The notes beneath the pieces are model-generated. The model was not told the DNA's origin. It worked only from the letters and a program-made list of their open reading frames with translations, and did not search any database. Shown here piece by piece: positions 1-9,209 of a stretch of 64,000 bases of DNA. Position numbers and translations under genes: made by a program. Numbering within the stretch: position 1 is the first letter of the stretch; each line of letters opens with the position of its first letter. Source of the stretch: an uncultured Afifella sp. (GTDB taxonomy: Bacteria; Pseudomonadota; Alphaproteobacteria; Rhizobiales; Afifellaceae); the NCBI GenBank assembly GCA_947259045.1, contig CAMYKZ010000013.1:1-64000 (forward strand), in the 5' to 3' direction.

Positions 1-315
1 CGGGACTGCATAGATGTCGACAAGCCTTTCCCCGCCTATCCGCGGAGAACCGATATCGACCCGGTATTCCGACACCGGAGCGTCCATTTCCCGAACCTGG
101 CCGATCAGCGACAGGAACGGACTGCCAAACGGTATGAAATAACCGATATCATGCCGCGCCAGCATCGATTTGCTCGACTGGAAAAACTGCTCGGCCGCCT
201 GATTGGCGTCACGGATATAATTGTCGGCATCGATCGTCAGCACCGGATGCGGCAAGGCATTGAGCACAGCTCTGGGCATTGCCAGGGCGGCAATTGTATC
301 GACCCCTTCAATCAC
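1..315 (-). CDS. ntrB: Nitrogen regulation sensor kinase NtrB (5' part, cut by window edge)
   Basis: About 105 N-terminal codons are visible and run off the window. The GTG start overlaps the dusB stop (GTGA). The translation has the NtrB-type opening with a PAS fold: a segment reading NALPHPVLTID near residues 20-30, followed by DANQAAEQFF. In the family this PAS region precedes a histidine kinase domain that phosphorylates NtrC under nitrogen limitation and is controlled by PII (GlnB). The kinase half is outside the window. The dusB(nifR3)-ntrB order is the classic alphaproteobacterial nitrogen-regulation operon. Translation is probably coupled to dusB, so the dusB frameshift may matter for ntrB expression (inference). 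Confidence 0.85.
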   Translation of the reverse strand, partial: MIEGVDTIAALAMPRAVLNALPHPVLTIDADNYIRDANQAAEQFFQSSKSMLARHDIGYFIPFGSPFLSLIGQVREMDAPVSEYRVDIGSPRIGGERLVDIYAVP

Positions 316-1335
316 GCCGCAACTCCGAGCAGATCATCGTCAAAGATGTGCCGCACGGTTTCCGATACAATGCCCGGGTCGATTGCCGACATCACCAGTT
401 TCCGCCGGGCGGAGCCCACTGCCCCTGAAGGAAGCCCGTCCAGATACCAGCCCAGATGTTTTCTGGCGATCCGGACGCCTGGCACCATTCCGTAGTGGGT
501 CAGGATCATGTCGTAATGTTCGAGCACATGATCGCGCAATTGCGCGCCAGCAGGAGCGTCGGGAACGCCGCGGCCAGCGAGTAGCGAGTAGCGCGGCTGT
601 TTGCCCGATGATCCATGGTTTGCCATAAGCGCCGCGGCCGATCATCACGGCGTCCGCCCCGGACTGGTGCAACATCTCGGCGGCCATTTCGGGGGCTGTC
701 AGATCGCCATTGGCCACGACCGGTATGGAGACGGCATCCTTGACGGTTTGGATCGCATTCCAATTCGCCTGCCCCTTGAAAAACTGGCGGCGGGTCCGGC
801 CATGGACCGTTACCATCCGGATACCCGCATCCTGCGCCCGTTTTGCCAGTTCCGGCGCATTCATCGCATTTTCGTCCCAGCCGAGGCGCATTTTCAGCGT
901 GACAGGCACGGATGCAGCCGCCACCGTGGCATCGATCAGACGCAGAGCATGATCGAGGTCGCGCATCAAAGCCGAGCCGGAATAACCCTGCGTCACCCGT
1001 CGCGACGGACAACCCATATTGATGTCGATGACATCTGCGCCTGCGGCCTCGGCGACCTTGACGCCGAATGCCATAGCCCCCTCTTCACGCCCGGTGAGCT
1101 GGACGATATGGCAATCCAGCCCCTCGCCGGAAGCGCGCAGCACGGCTTCTTGCGAGCCGGATGCAACGGCCTCGCCGGCCACCATTTCAGAAACCACCAG
1201 GCTGGCTCCAAAACGAGCGCAGAGGCGGCGAAACGGCAAATCCGAAACGCCGGACATCGGCGCCAGAAATGCGTTTCCCGGCACGGCAAGCGGACCGATC
1301 CTGATCGGTTGAGGCAAATTGACTTTCAGTAGCAT
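312..1335 (-). pseudogene. dusB: tRNA-dihydrouridine synthase DusB (NifR3), frameshifted by a 7-bp tandem duplication
   Basis: DusB reduces uridines in the D-loop of tRNA with FMN and NADPH. The first ~250 codons are intact: the FMN-barrel opening APMSGVSD (residues 25-32), the catalytic cysteine in NMGCPSRRV (Cys109), LKMRLGW and GRGAYGKPW. After TAALLA the frame moves into nonsense, while the family C-terminal helical domain (VRIARKHLGWYLD, ending FDDDLLGVAA) continues in another frame to the stop at 312-314. The break is a perfect 7-bp tandem duplication (plus strand AGCGAGT twice, 576-589). Removing one copy restores a 338-residue protein of normal family length. It could be a true recent mutation or a sequencing/assembly error; the rest of the gene shows no decay. 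Confidence 0.85.
576..589. repeat. 7-bp perfect tandem duplication inside dusB
   Basis: AGCGAGT occurs twice back to back on the plus strand (576-582 and 583-589), followed by AGCG. It adds one base modulo three to dusB. One copy alone gives a continuous reading frame with the expected protein sequence across the junction (ALLAGRGVPD). Confidence 0.9.
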
Positions 1336-1369
1336 TGAACAAAAAACCGGCAGTTATCTATCTGCACAT

Positions 1370-1397
1370 ATTGTAATCAACTTTTTGCACTGCACAA
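1370..1397 (-). promoter_or_regulatory. Candidate promoter for dusB-ntrB
   Basis: On the minus strand TTGTGC and TACAAT are separated by 16 bases, about 35 bases upstream of the dusB ATG. The -10 matches sigma-70 at five of six positions. The 124-bp divergent gap between dusB and ispDF must also hold the ispDF promoter, which I could not place. Confidence 0.35.
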
Positions 1398-1459
1398 GAG
1401 CGGACGACACAGTTTCTATATGCTAATCGGTACATGGGAATCATGGTCAATTTCATCGT

Positions 1460-2647
1460 ATGAACGAAACTTCTGCACAGATCGGCACAGCGGCGATCCT
1501 CCTGGCGGCCGGACGGGGCGAGCGTTCCGGGCATTCGCGGCCGAAGCAATATGTCGAACTCTGCGGAGAGCCGGTGCTGCGCCGGACAATCCGGGCTTTT
1601 CAGGCGAGTCCTGTTATCGATCTCATTCAGGTTGTCATCCATCCCGATGATGCCGAGCTTTATGACGCGGCAGTTGCCGGCCTCCCGGCCCTGCCCGCAC
1701 CGGTACCCGGGAGCGAAACGCGGCAGGGCTCGGTTCTGCAGGCGCTGGAAGCCTTGCAGCCGGTTTCACCGCAAACCGTTCTGATTCATGACGCCGCGCG
1801 GCCGTTTGTTTCCGGAGAGCTGCTGGAACGGGTTGCAGCCGGCGTCGGGCCCGGCCAGGGCGCAAGTCCTGCAATCGCCGTCACCGATACGCTGCGTCGT
1901 GGTGTTGGCGAACTGTTGACTGATACGGTACCGCGCGAACAGCTTTTTACCATGCAGACCCCGCAGGCATTTCCATATCGTGATATTCTGGAGGCGCATC
2001 GCAAGGCCGCACAAATCGGGCAGGATCATCTCACCGATGATGCCGCGGTATTTCAACTTTTCGGCCAGAAGGTGAGCCGCGTTGCCGGTGAGCGCGGCAA
2101 TATGAAACTTACCCGGCCGGAAGATTTCGCCTATGCAGAACGGATGATTGCGACAACCATGGAAACCAGGACGGGTCAGGGTTTTGACGTTCATGCTTTC
2201 GGAAGCGGCGACGCCGTTTGGCTTTGTGGCGTTCAGATCCCGTTTGAGCGCAATCTGAAAGGCCATTCGGATGCCGATGTCGGATTGCATGCCCTGACAG
2301 ATGCAATATTCGGCGCTCTTGCCGATGGCGACATCGGCAGCCACTTTCCGCCCTCCGACCCGCAATGGAAAGGCACCGCTTCCGATGTCTTTCTCCGCCA
2401 CGCGATGGAGCGGCTTGCACAGCGTGGCGGCAGGCTTATCAATCTCGATGTGACGCTGGTCTGCGAGGCGCCAAAGATCGGGCCATACCGGGACAAGATG
2501 CGGTCGAGGATTGCGGAAATCTGCGACGTCGATGTCGGTCGCGTCGCCGTCAAGGCGACGACCAGCGAACGGCTGGGATTCACAGGCAGAGGCGAAGGTA
2601 TTGCTGCAATGGCCGCCGTAACAGTCGCATTGCCGGCAGAGCAATGA
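1460..2647 (+). CDS. ispDF: Bifunctional IspD/IspF: MEP cytidylyltransferase and MEcPP synthase
   Basis: 395 residues carrying two consecutive MEP-pathway enzymes. The N-terminal half (about 1-230) is IspD: the nucleotide-binding LLAAGRGERSG (residues 14-24) with KQY downstream, and HDAARPF (110-116). It makes 4-diphosphocytidyl-2-C-methyl-D-erythritol. The C-terminal half (from about 235) is IspF, which cyclises the phosphorylated product: zinc ligands in GFDVH (Asp243, His245), then GHSDADVGLHALTDA and DIGSHFPPSD. The bifunctional form is usual in alphaproteobacteria. Dxr of the same pathway lies at about 43 kb and UppS, a user of the product, at about 44.5 kb. The stop overlaps the pncC start by four bases (ATGA), so the two are probably co-translated. 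Confidence 0.95.
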   Translation: MNETSAQIGTAAILLAAGRGERSGHSRPKQYVELCGEPVLRRTIRAFQASPVIDLIQVVIHPDDAELYDAAVAGLPALPAPVPGSETRQGSVLQALEALQPVSPQTVLIHDAARPFVSGELLERVAAGVGPGQGASPAIAVTDTLRRGVGELLTDTVPREQLFTMQTPQAFPYRDILEAHRKAAQIGQDHLTDDAAVFQLFGQKVSRVAGERGNMKLTRPEDFAYAERMIATTMETRTGQGFDVHAFGSGDAVWLCGVQIPFERNLKGHSDADVGLHALTDAIFGALADGDIGSHFPPSDPQWKGTASDVFLRHAMERLAQRGGRLINLDVTLVCEAPKIGPYRDKMRSRIAEICDVDVGRVAVKATTSERLGFTGRGEGIAAMAAVTVALPAEQ

Positions 2648-3171
2648 AACCAACGTTTGAAACACTCACGGCGGATGCCACCGATTTGCTTGCAGATTGC
2701 CGGCGGCGTCAGATGACAGTGGCGACAGGAGAGTCCTGCACCGGCGGGCTCATCGCCGCCATATTGACGGAAGTTCCGGGCTCTTCGGATGTGCTGGACC
2801 GGGCCTTCGTGACCTACTCCAACGCAGCCAAATCAGAGATGCTCGATGTCCCGCCGGATCTGATCGTCCGGCACGGTGCTGTCAGCGAAGCTGTCGCCAT
2901 TGCGATGGTTTCCGGTGTGCTCAACCATTGCAATGCGGATCTTGCTGTGGCGGTGACGGGAATTGCCGGCCCGGGCGGCGGCACGAAGGACAAGCCGGTC
3001 GGGCTCGTCCATCTGGCGGCGGCCCGGCGCGGCGAGCCGGTTGTTCATATCCGCCGCGTCTTCGACGATCACGGCAGGCACTTTATCCGGCTGGCGACAG
3101 TTGACGTGGCGTTTGGCTTGCTGCGGCGACTGGCTGAAGGCAATGCCCACCCGATCGGGCCTGTCAGCTAG
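2644..3171 (+). CDS. pncC: CinA-family nicotinamide-nucleotide amidohydrolase (PncC)
   Basis: 175 residues matching the stand-alone CinA C-terminal domain. It deamidates nicotinamide mononucleotide to nicotinate mononucleotide, recycling pyridine nucleotide. The active-site segment TGESCTGGL contains the expected serine (Ser31); VTYSN and VTGIAGPGGGT are the other family signatures. There is no N-terminal molybdopterin-binding-like half as in full-length CinA. The ATG overlaps the ispDF stop. The 3' end overlaps the convergent lipoprotein gene by four bases, sharing a CTAG palindrome as both stop codons. Confidence 0.88.
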   Translation: MKPTFETLTADATDLLADCRRRQMTVATGESCTGGLIAAILTEVPGSSDVLDRAFVTYSNAAKSEMLDVPPDLIVRHGAVSEAVAIAMVSGVLNHCNADLAVAVTGIAGPGGGTKDKPVGLVHLAAARRGEPVVHIRRVFDDHGRHFIRLATVDVAFGLLRRLAEGNAHPIGPVS

Positions 3172-3566
3172 GATTGCGCGGAAAAACAGGCATGTTTTGT
3201 GCCGAGCGGCGCGTCGGTGGCATGTATCGCGTTTTCCACATTGTTGTTTCGTATCCAGACGATGAACGGGCCGCTTTTCGGCCGGCCGTAAAGCCAGTGC
3301 TTTCGCTTGAAATTGACGCACACATGCCAAGTGGGCCCGCTATCCTGGCCCAAAAAACCTTTCCACTTGGTGCCGATGCGCGGCTGCGAGATCCGGACAT
3401 CGATGAATTTGTCAGAATCCCGGACCTCGTCGTCGATCCACTTGCGGACGAGTTGCTGTGCATTGGCCGGCGCCGGCCCCGCCGTATTGGTTTTCGGGTC
3501 CGTTTGCGTTGTCGTACACGCTGACAATACAATCGAAAGACCAAAAGCGAGATACCAGACTTTCAT
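3168..3566 (-). CDS. Small putative lipoprotein of unknown function
   Basis: 132 residues. A hydrophobic signal peptide ends in the lipobox LSAC with Cys17 as the predicted lipidation site, followed by a Thr/Pro/Ala-rich linker. The mature part is basic and aromatic-rich (WKGFLGQ, KRKHWLYGRP, FIVWIRNNN), and I do not recognise a named family. The lysine-free TTTQT after the cysteine does not show an inner-membrane retention Asp, so outer-membrane sorting by Lol is plausible (lolCD are in this window). It is convergent with pncC and its stop is the same CTAG palindrome. Confidence 0.75.
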   Translation of the reverse strand: MKVWYLAFGLSIVLSACTTTQTDPKTNTAGPAPANAQQLVRKWIDDEVRDSDKFIDVRISQPRIGTKWKGFLGQDSGPTWHVCVNFKRKHWLYGRPKSGPFIVWIRNNNVENAIHATDAPLGTKHACFSAQS

Positions 3567-3686
3567 TGCCGTCTCCTGTTTTCAGCGCACGGTTTCGGCA
3601 CCCTGCCAGCGTCCCGATATCTCCGGCATTTTTGCCGCCAGCCATCAATATCCATGTCTGTGGCCGCAATTTGGTGAAGCGCCGCC

Positions 3687-5819
3687 CTAAAGCAAACCCT
3701 GTTTGCGCAGGATTGCGGACAGGATGTTTGAATAATCGTCTGTCCACACAGCGACATTTTCCGCATCCGGCGGCGGGTTCCAGCCCGCGTCAGTCCATCC
3801 TTCAAGATCGGTATCCGACCGCGCCAGGGTTATGACCTCAGACGGGAACCAGTATTTCCGCTTTTCCTCGTCGGAACGCTGATGAACCTTATGACGCACT
3901 GTCCAGCCATCCTCATCAGCCAGCGCCGAGATCACCCGGGACAGGTCCATGTATTTGTTGGACAGGTGCATGACCAGAACGCCGCCGGGTTTCAGTTTCG
4001 AGAAATAGCCCTGAATCGCTTCGCGCGTCAGCAGATGAACCGGGACGGCATCGGATGAGAACGCATCGATGACAAGCACATCGAATGTCCCGGCCGCCTC
4101 GTCCTGCACCGTCAGGCGGGCATCACCGACGATTATCGGCGCATCGGGCGTGCAGCGGGTCAGGTAGTTGAACCATTTCGGGTCTTTTGCGTAGCTGACA
4201 ACAGCCGGATCGATTTCATAGAAACGCCAATTGTCCTGCCGTTCGGCGACGCATGCCAGACTGCCGACGCCAAGTCCGACGATACCGACATTCAGCGGGC
4301 CGCCGGCAAGGCTGCGCCGCAGGCTGATCGCCTGGGCCATCGGGCCATCGACGGTGTAGTAGCTCAGGGATTCCGGCCGGGGATCCGTCGCCTTGACGAG
4401 CGCCACGTCAGATACTTTTTCAGCCCCGTGAATGGTCGTGCCATGGGAGAAGCGCCGATACATCCCATCCGGCGAATGATCGATGGTGATCACGCCAAAG
4501 AAGCTGCGCTTGCGGGTGTCGAGGTCTGAGGAAAACAGCCAGATCACGGCGCTGACCACCGGGATGCAGGCTAGTGCGGCCACCGTGATCCGCCGGTTGC
4601 GGGTCAGAATATCCCGCGTTTCCTGCGGCACCAGAAGGGCTGCGGCAAGCAGGATCGGATATTCCAGCACGGTTGAGAATATCACCGGCGAAAGCAGGCT
4701 GGTGAATGCCCCGCCCAGCACGCCGCCCAACGACATCAGCAGATAGAATTCGGTCAGATGCGCGGCATCGGGCCGACGCGCGACCAGTTCGCCGTGACAC
4801 ACCATGGCTGCAATGAAGAACGCCGCCAGATGCAGGATAATGTCGCCAAGGATCCCGACATCAAGCGGTGTCATTGGAAGCACCAGAGCGCCCATCACCG
4901 CAAACGGCAGGCAGACCAGCATGAAACGGTGCGGAATGACCGGTTTGCGCTGGAACGTAATGACAAAGGTCAGCAGGAACAGCGCCAGCGGGATCACCCA
5001 CAAGAACGGTGCCGCCGCAATATTGGTCGACAGATGAGCTGTGACGGCAACCAGAAGCCCGGAGGGAATGAACGCCAGGGCGATCCAGGTAAGCCGCTGC
5101 GCCCATGCAGGGTTCGCAATGGCATGACCGGTGCTCGAAGTCTCGATATCAGCACCATGGCCTGTCTGCCGGATCGTCAGCAGCCCGCAAAAGATAATCG
5201 CCGCGATCAGCAATCCGTAACCCCACGACCAGACCAGCGTCTGACCGGATATCGGCAACAGCGGCTCAATCAGCACCGGATAGGACAGAAGTGCGAAAAA
5301 GCTGCCGAGATTGCTGGCGCCATAGAGGAAATAGGGATCGCTGGAATGGGCGTGTCCGGTGCGCGCGAACCAGGCCTGCAGGATCGGCGCATTGGCCGAC
5401 ACGGCGAAAAACGGAAATCCGATTGACAGCGCAAACAATCCGAGCAGCCAGAGCGGCAGGCCGGTCTCCGGCGCCCGTTCAAAACCCGGCCAGATGCCGA
5501 ACGGCAGCCAGATCAGCCCGATGGTCATAATGACGAGATGGATCACAACCGCCCTGCGCAGCGGGATCAGCCGGACAAGGGCGTGGGCGTAGAGGTATCC
5601 CAACAGCAGAACGCCCTGGAAAAACACCATCGCTATGGACCAGACGGCAGGCGTTCCGCCGAGCCTTGGCAGAACCATCTTGGCGAATATCGGCTGGACG
5701 GAGAACAACAGCAGCGCGCTCAGAAACAGACTGACGCCAAATGCCAGCAGCAATCCCGTTCCGGCGTGAGCTTTGCTCGGTTGCAGTTCAGTTTCGCCGA
5801 CAGCGTCGGTATGAGCCAT
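3687..5819 (-). CDS. Fused multi-pass membrane / spermidine-synthase-like protein
   Basis: 710 residues from the ATG at 5819, chosen because GGGA lies 8 bases upstream; an ATG three codons earlier directly abuts the GGG. The first ~430 residues form many hydrophobic helices (FLSALLLFSVQPIFAKMVLP opens the first). The C-terminal ~200 residues are a Rossmann methyltransferase-like fold of the spermidine synthase superfamily: VGIVGLGVGSLA near residue 510, then FYEIDPAVV, GDARL and VIDAFSSDAVPVHLLT. Fused MFS/spermidine synthase proteins are widespread but mostly uncharacterised, and aminopropyltransferase activity is unproven. No polyamine gene is adjacent. Confidence 0.8.
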   Translation of the reverse strand: MAHTDAVGETELQPSKAHAGTGLLLAFGVSLFLSALLLFSVQPIFAKMVLPRLGGTPAVWSIAMVFFQGVLLLGYLYAHALVRLIPLRRAVVIHLVIMTIGLIWLPFGIWPGFERAPETGLPLWLLGLFALSIGFPFFAVSANAPILQAWFARTGHAHSSDPYFLYGASNLGSFFALLSYPVLIEPLLPISGQTLVWSWGYGLLIAAIIFCGLLTIRQTGHGADIETSSTGHAIANPAWAQRLTWIALAFIPSGLLVAVTAHLSTNIAAAPFLWVIPLALFLLTFVITFQRKPVIPHRFMLVCLPFAVMGALVLPMTPLDVGILGDIILHLAAFFIAAMVCHGELVARRPDAAHLTEFYLLMSLGGVLGGAFTSLLSPVIFSTVLEYPILLAAALLVPQETRDILTRNRRITVAALACIPVVSAVIWLFSSDLDTRKRSFFGVITIDHSPDGMYRRFSHGTTIHGAEKVSDVALVKATDPRPESLSYYTVDGPMAQAISLRRSLAGGPLNVGIVGLGVGSLACVAERQDNWRFYEIDPAVVSYAKDPKWFNYLTRCTPDAPIIVGDARLTVQDEAAGTFDVLVIDAFSSDAVPVHLLTREAIQGYFSKLKPGGVLVMHLSNKYMDLSRVISALADEDGWTVRHKVHQRSDEEKRKYWFPSEVITLARSDTDLEGWTDAGWNPPPDAENVAVWTDDYSNILSAILRKQGLL

Positions 5820-5895
5820 TTTGTCCATCCCAATTGTTCGGGCCGGACGCTATAGAATAAATATTAAGGATGGTTTGAACGAAATGGATGCAAAT

Positions 5896-6354
5896 TTAAG
5901 GGAAAATGACGTCGGCACGGGTTTCGAATGCCTCCGCAAACCGCCGGAAGACCCTGTCGAACAGGCCACCGACGAGCACGGAAAGGGCCCGGCTGCGGAA
6001 CTCGTAGGAAATTGAAAAGCCGATTTCGCAGTGGCCGTGCGGCAATTGCTTGAATGTCCAGACATTATGCATCTTGCGAAACGGCCCGGCAACATTCTCC
6101 GATTTGATCTCCATGCCCGGGCGATCCAGGGTTACCCGACTGGTTATGGTCTCGCGAACAAGTTTGTAACCAATCGTCATATCGGCAATCAGAACAATCT
6201 TCTCGCCGCTATCATCTCTGATGCTTTCTCTGGCGCGCACAACCAGACTTTCGCAGAACGGCAGGAATTCCGGATAACGTTCGACATCCGCCACCAGTCC
6301 GTACATGGCTTCAGCCGAATGACGCACCCGCCGCCGGGTTTCAAAATGAGGCAA
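5896..6354 (-). CDS. Coq10/RatA-type START-domain protein
   Basis: 152 residues with the polyketide-cyclase/START fold: MYGLVADVERYPEFLPFC near residues 18-35 is the family hallmark. Homologues are Coq10, a ubiquinone-binding chaperone for respiration, and bacterial RatA, first described as a 70S-association inhibitor and often annotated as a toxin. No antitoxin partner is present, and the gene sits 15 bases downstream of lipA as in many alphaproteobacteria. A respiratory quinone-binding role is therefore the likelier reading (inference). Confidence 0.85.
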   Translation of the reverse strand: MPHFETRRRVRHSAEAMYGLVADVERYPEFLPFCESLVVRARESIRDDSGEKIVLIADMTIGYKLVRETITSRVTLDRPGMEIKSENVAGPFRKMHNVWTFKQLPHGHCEIGFSISYEFRSRALSVLVGGLFDRVFRRFAEAFETRADVIFP

Positions 6355-6369
6355 GGCGTCCGCTTTCCG

Positions 6370-7344
6370 TCAGGTGGAACGGGCCGCCCGGGCCTCACGA
6401 AGGCGGACGAAATCCTCGCCCGCATGGTGCGATGAGCGGGTCAGCGGGCTGGCGGAGACCAGAAGAAAGCCTTTTGCATAGGCGATGGTTTCATAAGCCT
6501 TGAACGCTTCGGGGGTGATAAAGTCGCGCACGGGATGGTGCTTGCGCGTCGGCTGCAGGTATTGCCCCATGGTCAGGAAGTCGACGTCGGCGGACCGTAG
6601 GTCGTCCATCAATTGCAGCACCTGGTTCCGCTCCTCGCCAAGCCCCACCATGACGCCGGATTTGGTGAATATCTGTGGATCAAGCTCCTTGACCCGCTGC
6701 AACAACCGGATGGAATGGAAATAGCGCGCACCGGGCCGGACGGTCAGATAGAGACCCGGAACAGTTTCCAGATTGTGATTGAAGACATCCGGGCGGGCTT
6801 CGACGACGATTTCCAGTGCGCCGTCCTTGCGCAGAAAATCGGGGGTCAGCACTTCGATGGTTGTCTGGGGCGATTGTTCGCGGATGGCGCGGATTACCCG
6901 GGCGAAATGATGTGCGCCGCCATCAGCCATGTCATCGCGGTCAACGGACGTGACAACAACATGATTGAGACCCATCTTGCTGACTGCGTTGGCGACATTC
7001 TCAGGTTCGTCCGGATCGACCGGTCCGGGCATCCCTGTGCGGACATTGCAGAACGCACAGGCGCGGGTGCAGGTATCGCCGAGGATCATGAACGATGCAT
7101 GTTTCTTCGACCAGCACTCACCGACATTGGGACATCCGGCCTCTTCGCAGACGGTGACAAGGTTGTTTTCCCGGACGATGTCGCGGGTTTCCTTCCAGAC
7201 CGGCGAACCGGGCGCACGCACCCGGATCCAGTCCGGCTTGCGCAAAACAGGCGTCTCGGGATTTTTCGCTTTTTCCGGATGCCGCAATGTCGCGTTTCTG
7301 CGGTCCTTGCCGGAGAGCGTGTCGATCAGCGTCACATCGGCCAT
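6370..7344 (-). CDS. lipA: Lipoyl synthase
   Basis: 324 residues. A radical-SAM enzyme that inserts two sulfurs into protein-bound octanoyl groups. The auxiliary-cluster cysteines are Cys66, Cys71 and Cys77 ([12 protein letters not shown]). The radical-SAM cluster is CTRACAFC with Cys92, Cys96 and Cys99. The C-terminal Arg-Ser-Ser that supplies the serine ligand is at about 303-305. Its products modify the E2 and E1-beta lipoyl domains encoded just upstream on the same strand (pdhC, pdhB). It probably shares a transcript with the downstream coq10-like gene. Confidence 0.97.
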   Translation of the reverse strand: MADVTLIDTLSGKDRRNATLRHPEKAKNPETPVLRKPDWIRVRAPGSPVWKETRDIVRENNLVTVCEEAGCPNVGECWSKKHASFMILGDTCTRACAFCNVRTGMPGPVDPDEPENVANAVSKMGLNHVVVTSVDRDDMADGGAHHFARVIRAIREQSPQTTIEVLTPDFLRKDGALEIVVEARPDVFNHNLETVPGLYLTVRPGARYFHSIRLLQRVKELDPQIFTKSGVMVGLGEERNQVLQLMDDLRSADVDFLTMGQYLQPTRKHHPVRDFITPEAFKAYETIAYAKGFLLVSASPLTRSSHHAGEDFVRLREARAARST

Positions 7345-7365
7345 TGGTCTCTTTCCGTCAGGATC

Positions 7366-7611
7366 TCACAACTTGCCACGGACCATCCTCAAACCAAAGA
7401 TCAGCAACAGCGCGCCGATGACCGCAGTGACCAGGGAACCGACTAACCCGGAAGCAATCTGCAGGCCGAGCACGCCGAACAACCAACCGCCAATCAAAGC
7501 ACCGATCATTCCAACAATAATATTGGTCAGAAGACCGTGGTTGCTCTTTGTTGCCTTTTCCGCAATCCAGCCCGCCAGAGCGCCAATCAGAATCCAAAGC
7601 AAAATGTTCAT
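7366..7611 (-). CDS. GlsB/YeaQ/YmgE-family small membrane protein
   Basis: 81 residues with three short, glycine-rich hydrophobic segments (LLWILIGALAGWIA; IIVGMIGALIGGWLFG; LVTAVIGALLLIFGL), typical of the transglycosylase-associated/GlsB family. Homologues are often stress induced but have no defined biochemistry. It lies between lpd and lipA on the same strand with short gaps (26 and 21 bases). Confidence 0.85.
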   Translation of the reverse strand: MNILLWILIGALAGWIAEKATKSNHGLLTNIIVGMIGALIGGWLFGVLGLQIASGLVGSLVTAVIGALLLIFGLRMVRGKL

Positions 7612-7637
7612 AACGTACTCCTGTCAATGAAACCCGC

Positions 7638-9074
7638 CTATACGTGGATCACCCTGCCATAGGCGTCAAGGACGCTTTCGTGCATCATTTCAGACAAAGT
7701 CGGATGCGGGAAAACCGTATGCATCAGTTCTTCTTCAGTGGTTTCAAGGTTCATGGCGACAACATAACCCTGAATCAGTTCCGTGACCTCCGCGCCGATC
7801 ATGTGCGCGCCGATCAATTCGCCTGATTTGGCATCGAAGATCGTCTTCACCAGTCCGTCCGGCTCGCCAAGCGCGATCGCCTTGCCGTTGCCCATGAACG
7901 GGAAACGTCCGACTTTGATCTTTCGGCCGGCCTCTTTTGCCTTGGCCTCCGTCAAGCCGACTGACGCCACCTGGGGATGGCAGTACGTGCAGCCTGGAAT
8001 TTTCGCCTTGTCCATCGGATGCACATCAAGCCCCTTGATCTTTTCCACGCAGATGACGCCCTCATGCTCGGCCTTGTGGGCCAGCATGGGCGGGCCGGCG
8101 ACATCGCCGATGGCATAGATGCCCTGCACGTTGGTGCGGCCATAGCCGTCGATCACGATGCAGCCGCGGTCGGTTTTGACGCCGAGCGCTTCCAGACCGA
8201 GATTTTCCACGTTGCCGACAACGCCAACCGCTGAAATCACCCGGTCGACAACCATCTCCTGGCTCTTGCCGCCCATCTCGATCGTCGCAGTGACATTGTC
8301 CTTGCCCTTGGCAAGCTTGCTGACCTTGGCATCGGTGTGGATCTTGATACCGGTTTTTTCGAAACGTTTGCGGGCCAGTGCAGCGATTTCCTCATCTTCT
8401 ACAGGAAGGATCTGCGGCATCACTTCCACCACGGTCACATCGACACCCATCGTGTGGTAAAACGAGGCGAATTCGATACCGATGGCGCCCGACCCGACAA
8501 CCAGAAGCGATTTCGGCATCTTGTCCGGCACCATGGCTTCGAAATAGGTCCAGACCAGTTTGCCGTCAGGCTCGATGCCGGGCAGAACCCGCGGGCGGGC
8601 GCCCGTGGCAATGATGATATGCTTGCCGGCATAGGTGCCTTCGCCCAAGGTGCCTTTCGGTACCGGAGGCGCCGGCTCAAAGGCTTTCTTGGTCGCGTTG
8701 GAGACCTTCACTTCGCCAGGTTTGGTAATCGCCGCTTCGCCCCAGATCACATCGACCTTGTTCTTCTTCAAGAGATACCCGACACCCTGGTTCAGCTGGC
8801 CCGATACGCCGCGCGACCGCTTGACGATCGCGGCGGCGTCGAAGCCGATTTTGTCGGCAGACAGCCCATAGTCCGACGCATGTTGCATGTAATGGTATAT
8901 TTCGGCTGACCTGAGCAGCGCCTTGGTCGGTATACAGCCCCAGTTCAGGCATATGCCGCCCAGATGCTCCCGCTCCACGACAGCGGTCTTCAAGCCCAGT
9001 TGAGCTGCGCGGATCGCGGTTACATAACCACCCGGCCCGCCGCCAACTACGATCACGTCATATGCTTGCGCCAT
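7638..9074 (-). CDS. lpd: Dihydrolipoyl dehydrogenase (E3)
   Basis: 478 residues, the usual length. It re-oxidises dihydrolipoamide of 2-oxoacid dehydrogenase complexes with FAD and NAD+. An N-terminal FAD dinucleotide fold GGGPGG is at 11-16. The redox disulfide is in GGICLNWGCIPTK (Cys42/Cys47), an NAD-binding VVGSGAIGIEF follows, and the C-terminal dimer-interface catalytic pair HPTLSE has His457 and Glu462. It closes the pdhA-pdhB-pdhC-lpd set and is probably dedicated to pyruvate dehydrogenase, although one E3 can serve other complexes. Confidence 0.97.
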   Translation of the reverse strand: MAQAYDVIVVGGGPGGYVTAIRAAQLGLKTAVVEREHLGGICLNWGCIPTKALLRSAEIYHYMQHASDYGLSADKIGFDAAAIVKRSRGVSGQLNQGVGYLLKKNKVDVIWGEAAITKPGEVKVSNATKKAFEPAPPVPKGTLGEGTYAGKHIIIATGARPRVLPGIEPDGKLVWTYFEAMVPDKMPKSLLVVGSGAIGIEFASFYHTMGVDVTVVEVMPQILPVEDEEIAALARKRFEKTGIKIHTDAKVSKLAKGKDNVTATIEMGGKSQEMVVDRVISAVGVVGNVENLGLEALGVKTDRGCIVIDGYGRTNVQGIYAIGDVAGPPMLAHKAEHEGVICVEKIKGLDVHPMDKAKIPGCTYCHPQVASVGLTEAKAKEAGRKIKVGRFPFMGNGKAIALGEPDGLVKTIFDAKSGELIGAHMIGAEVTELIQGYVVAMNLETTEEELMHTVFPHPTLSEMMHESVLDAYGRVIHV

Positions 9075-9209
9075 ACTGGCTCCCCTCGAGGAAAAATTAT
9101 CGGTCTTTGCTGCAGGTAATCTACCCGAGCTTCGAATTCGGGGCTACGCCGGTGCCGCAGGACAGGCCTGCAACTGCGTCATTGCATGCCTTCCCGCTCA
9201 TCACGATGC

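Noticed and set aside
1766-2665. 299-codon minus-strand frame opposite ispDF
   Set aside because: Shadow of a complete, conserved bifunctional gene.
5896-6354. Reading the START-domain gene as a toxin of a toxin-antitoxin pair
   Set aside because: No antitoxin gene adjoins it; the lipA-coq10 linkage favours a quinone-related role.
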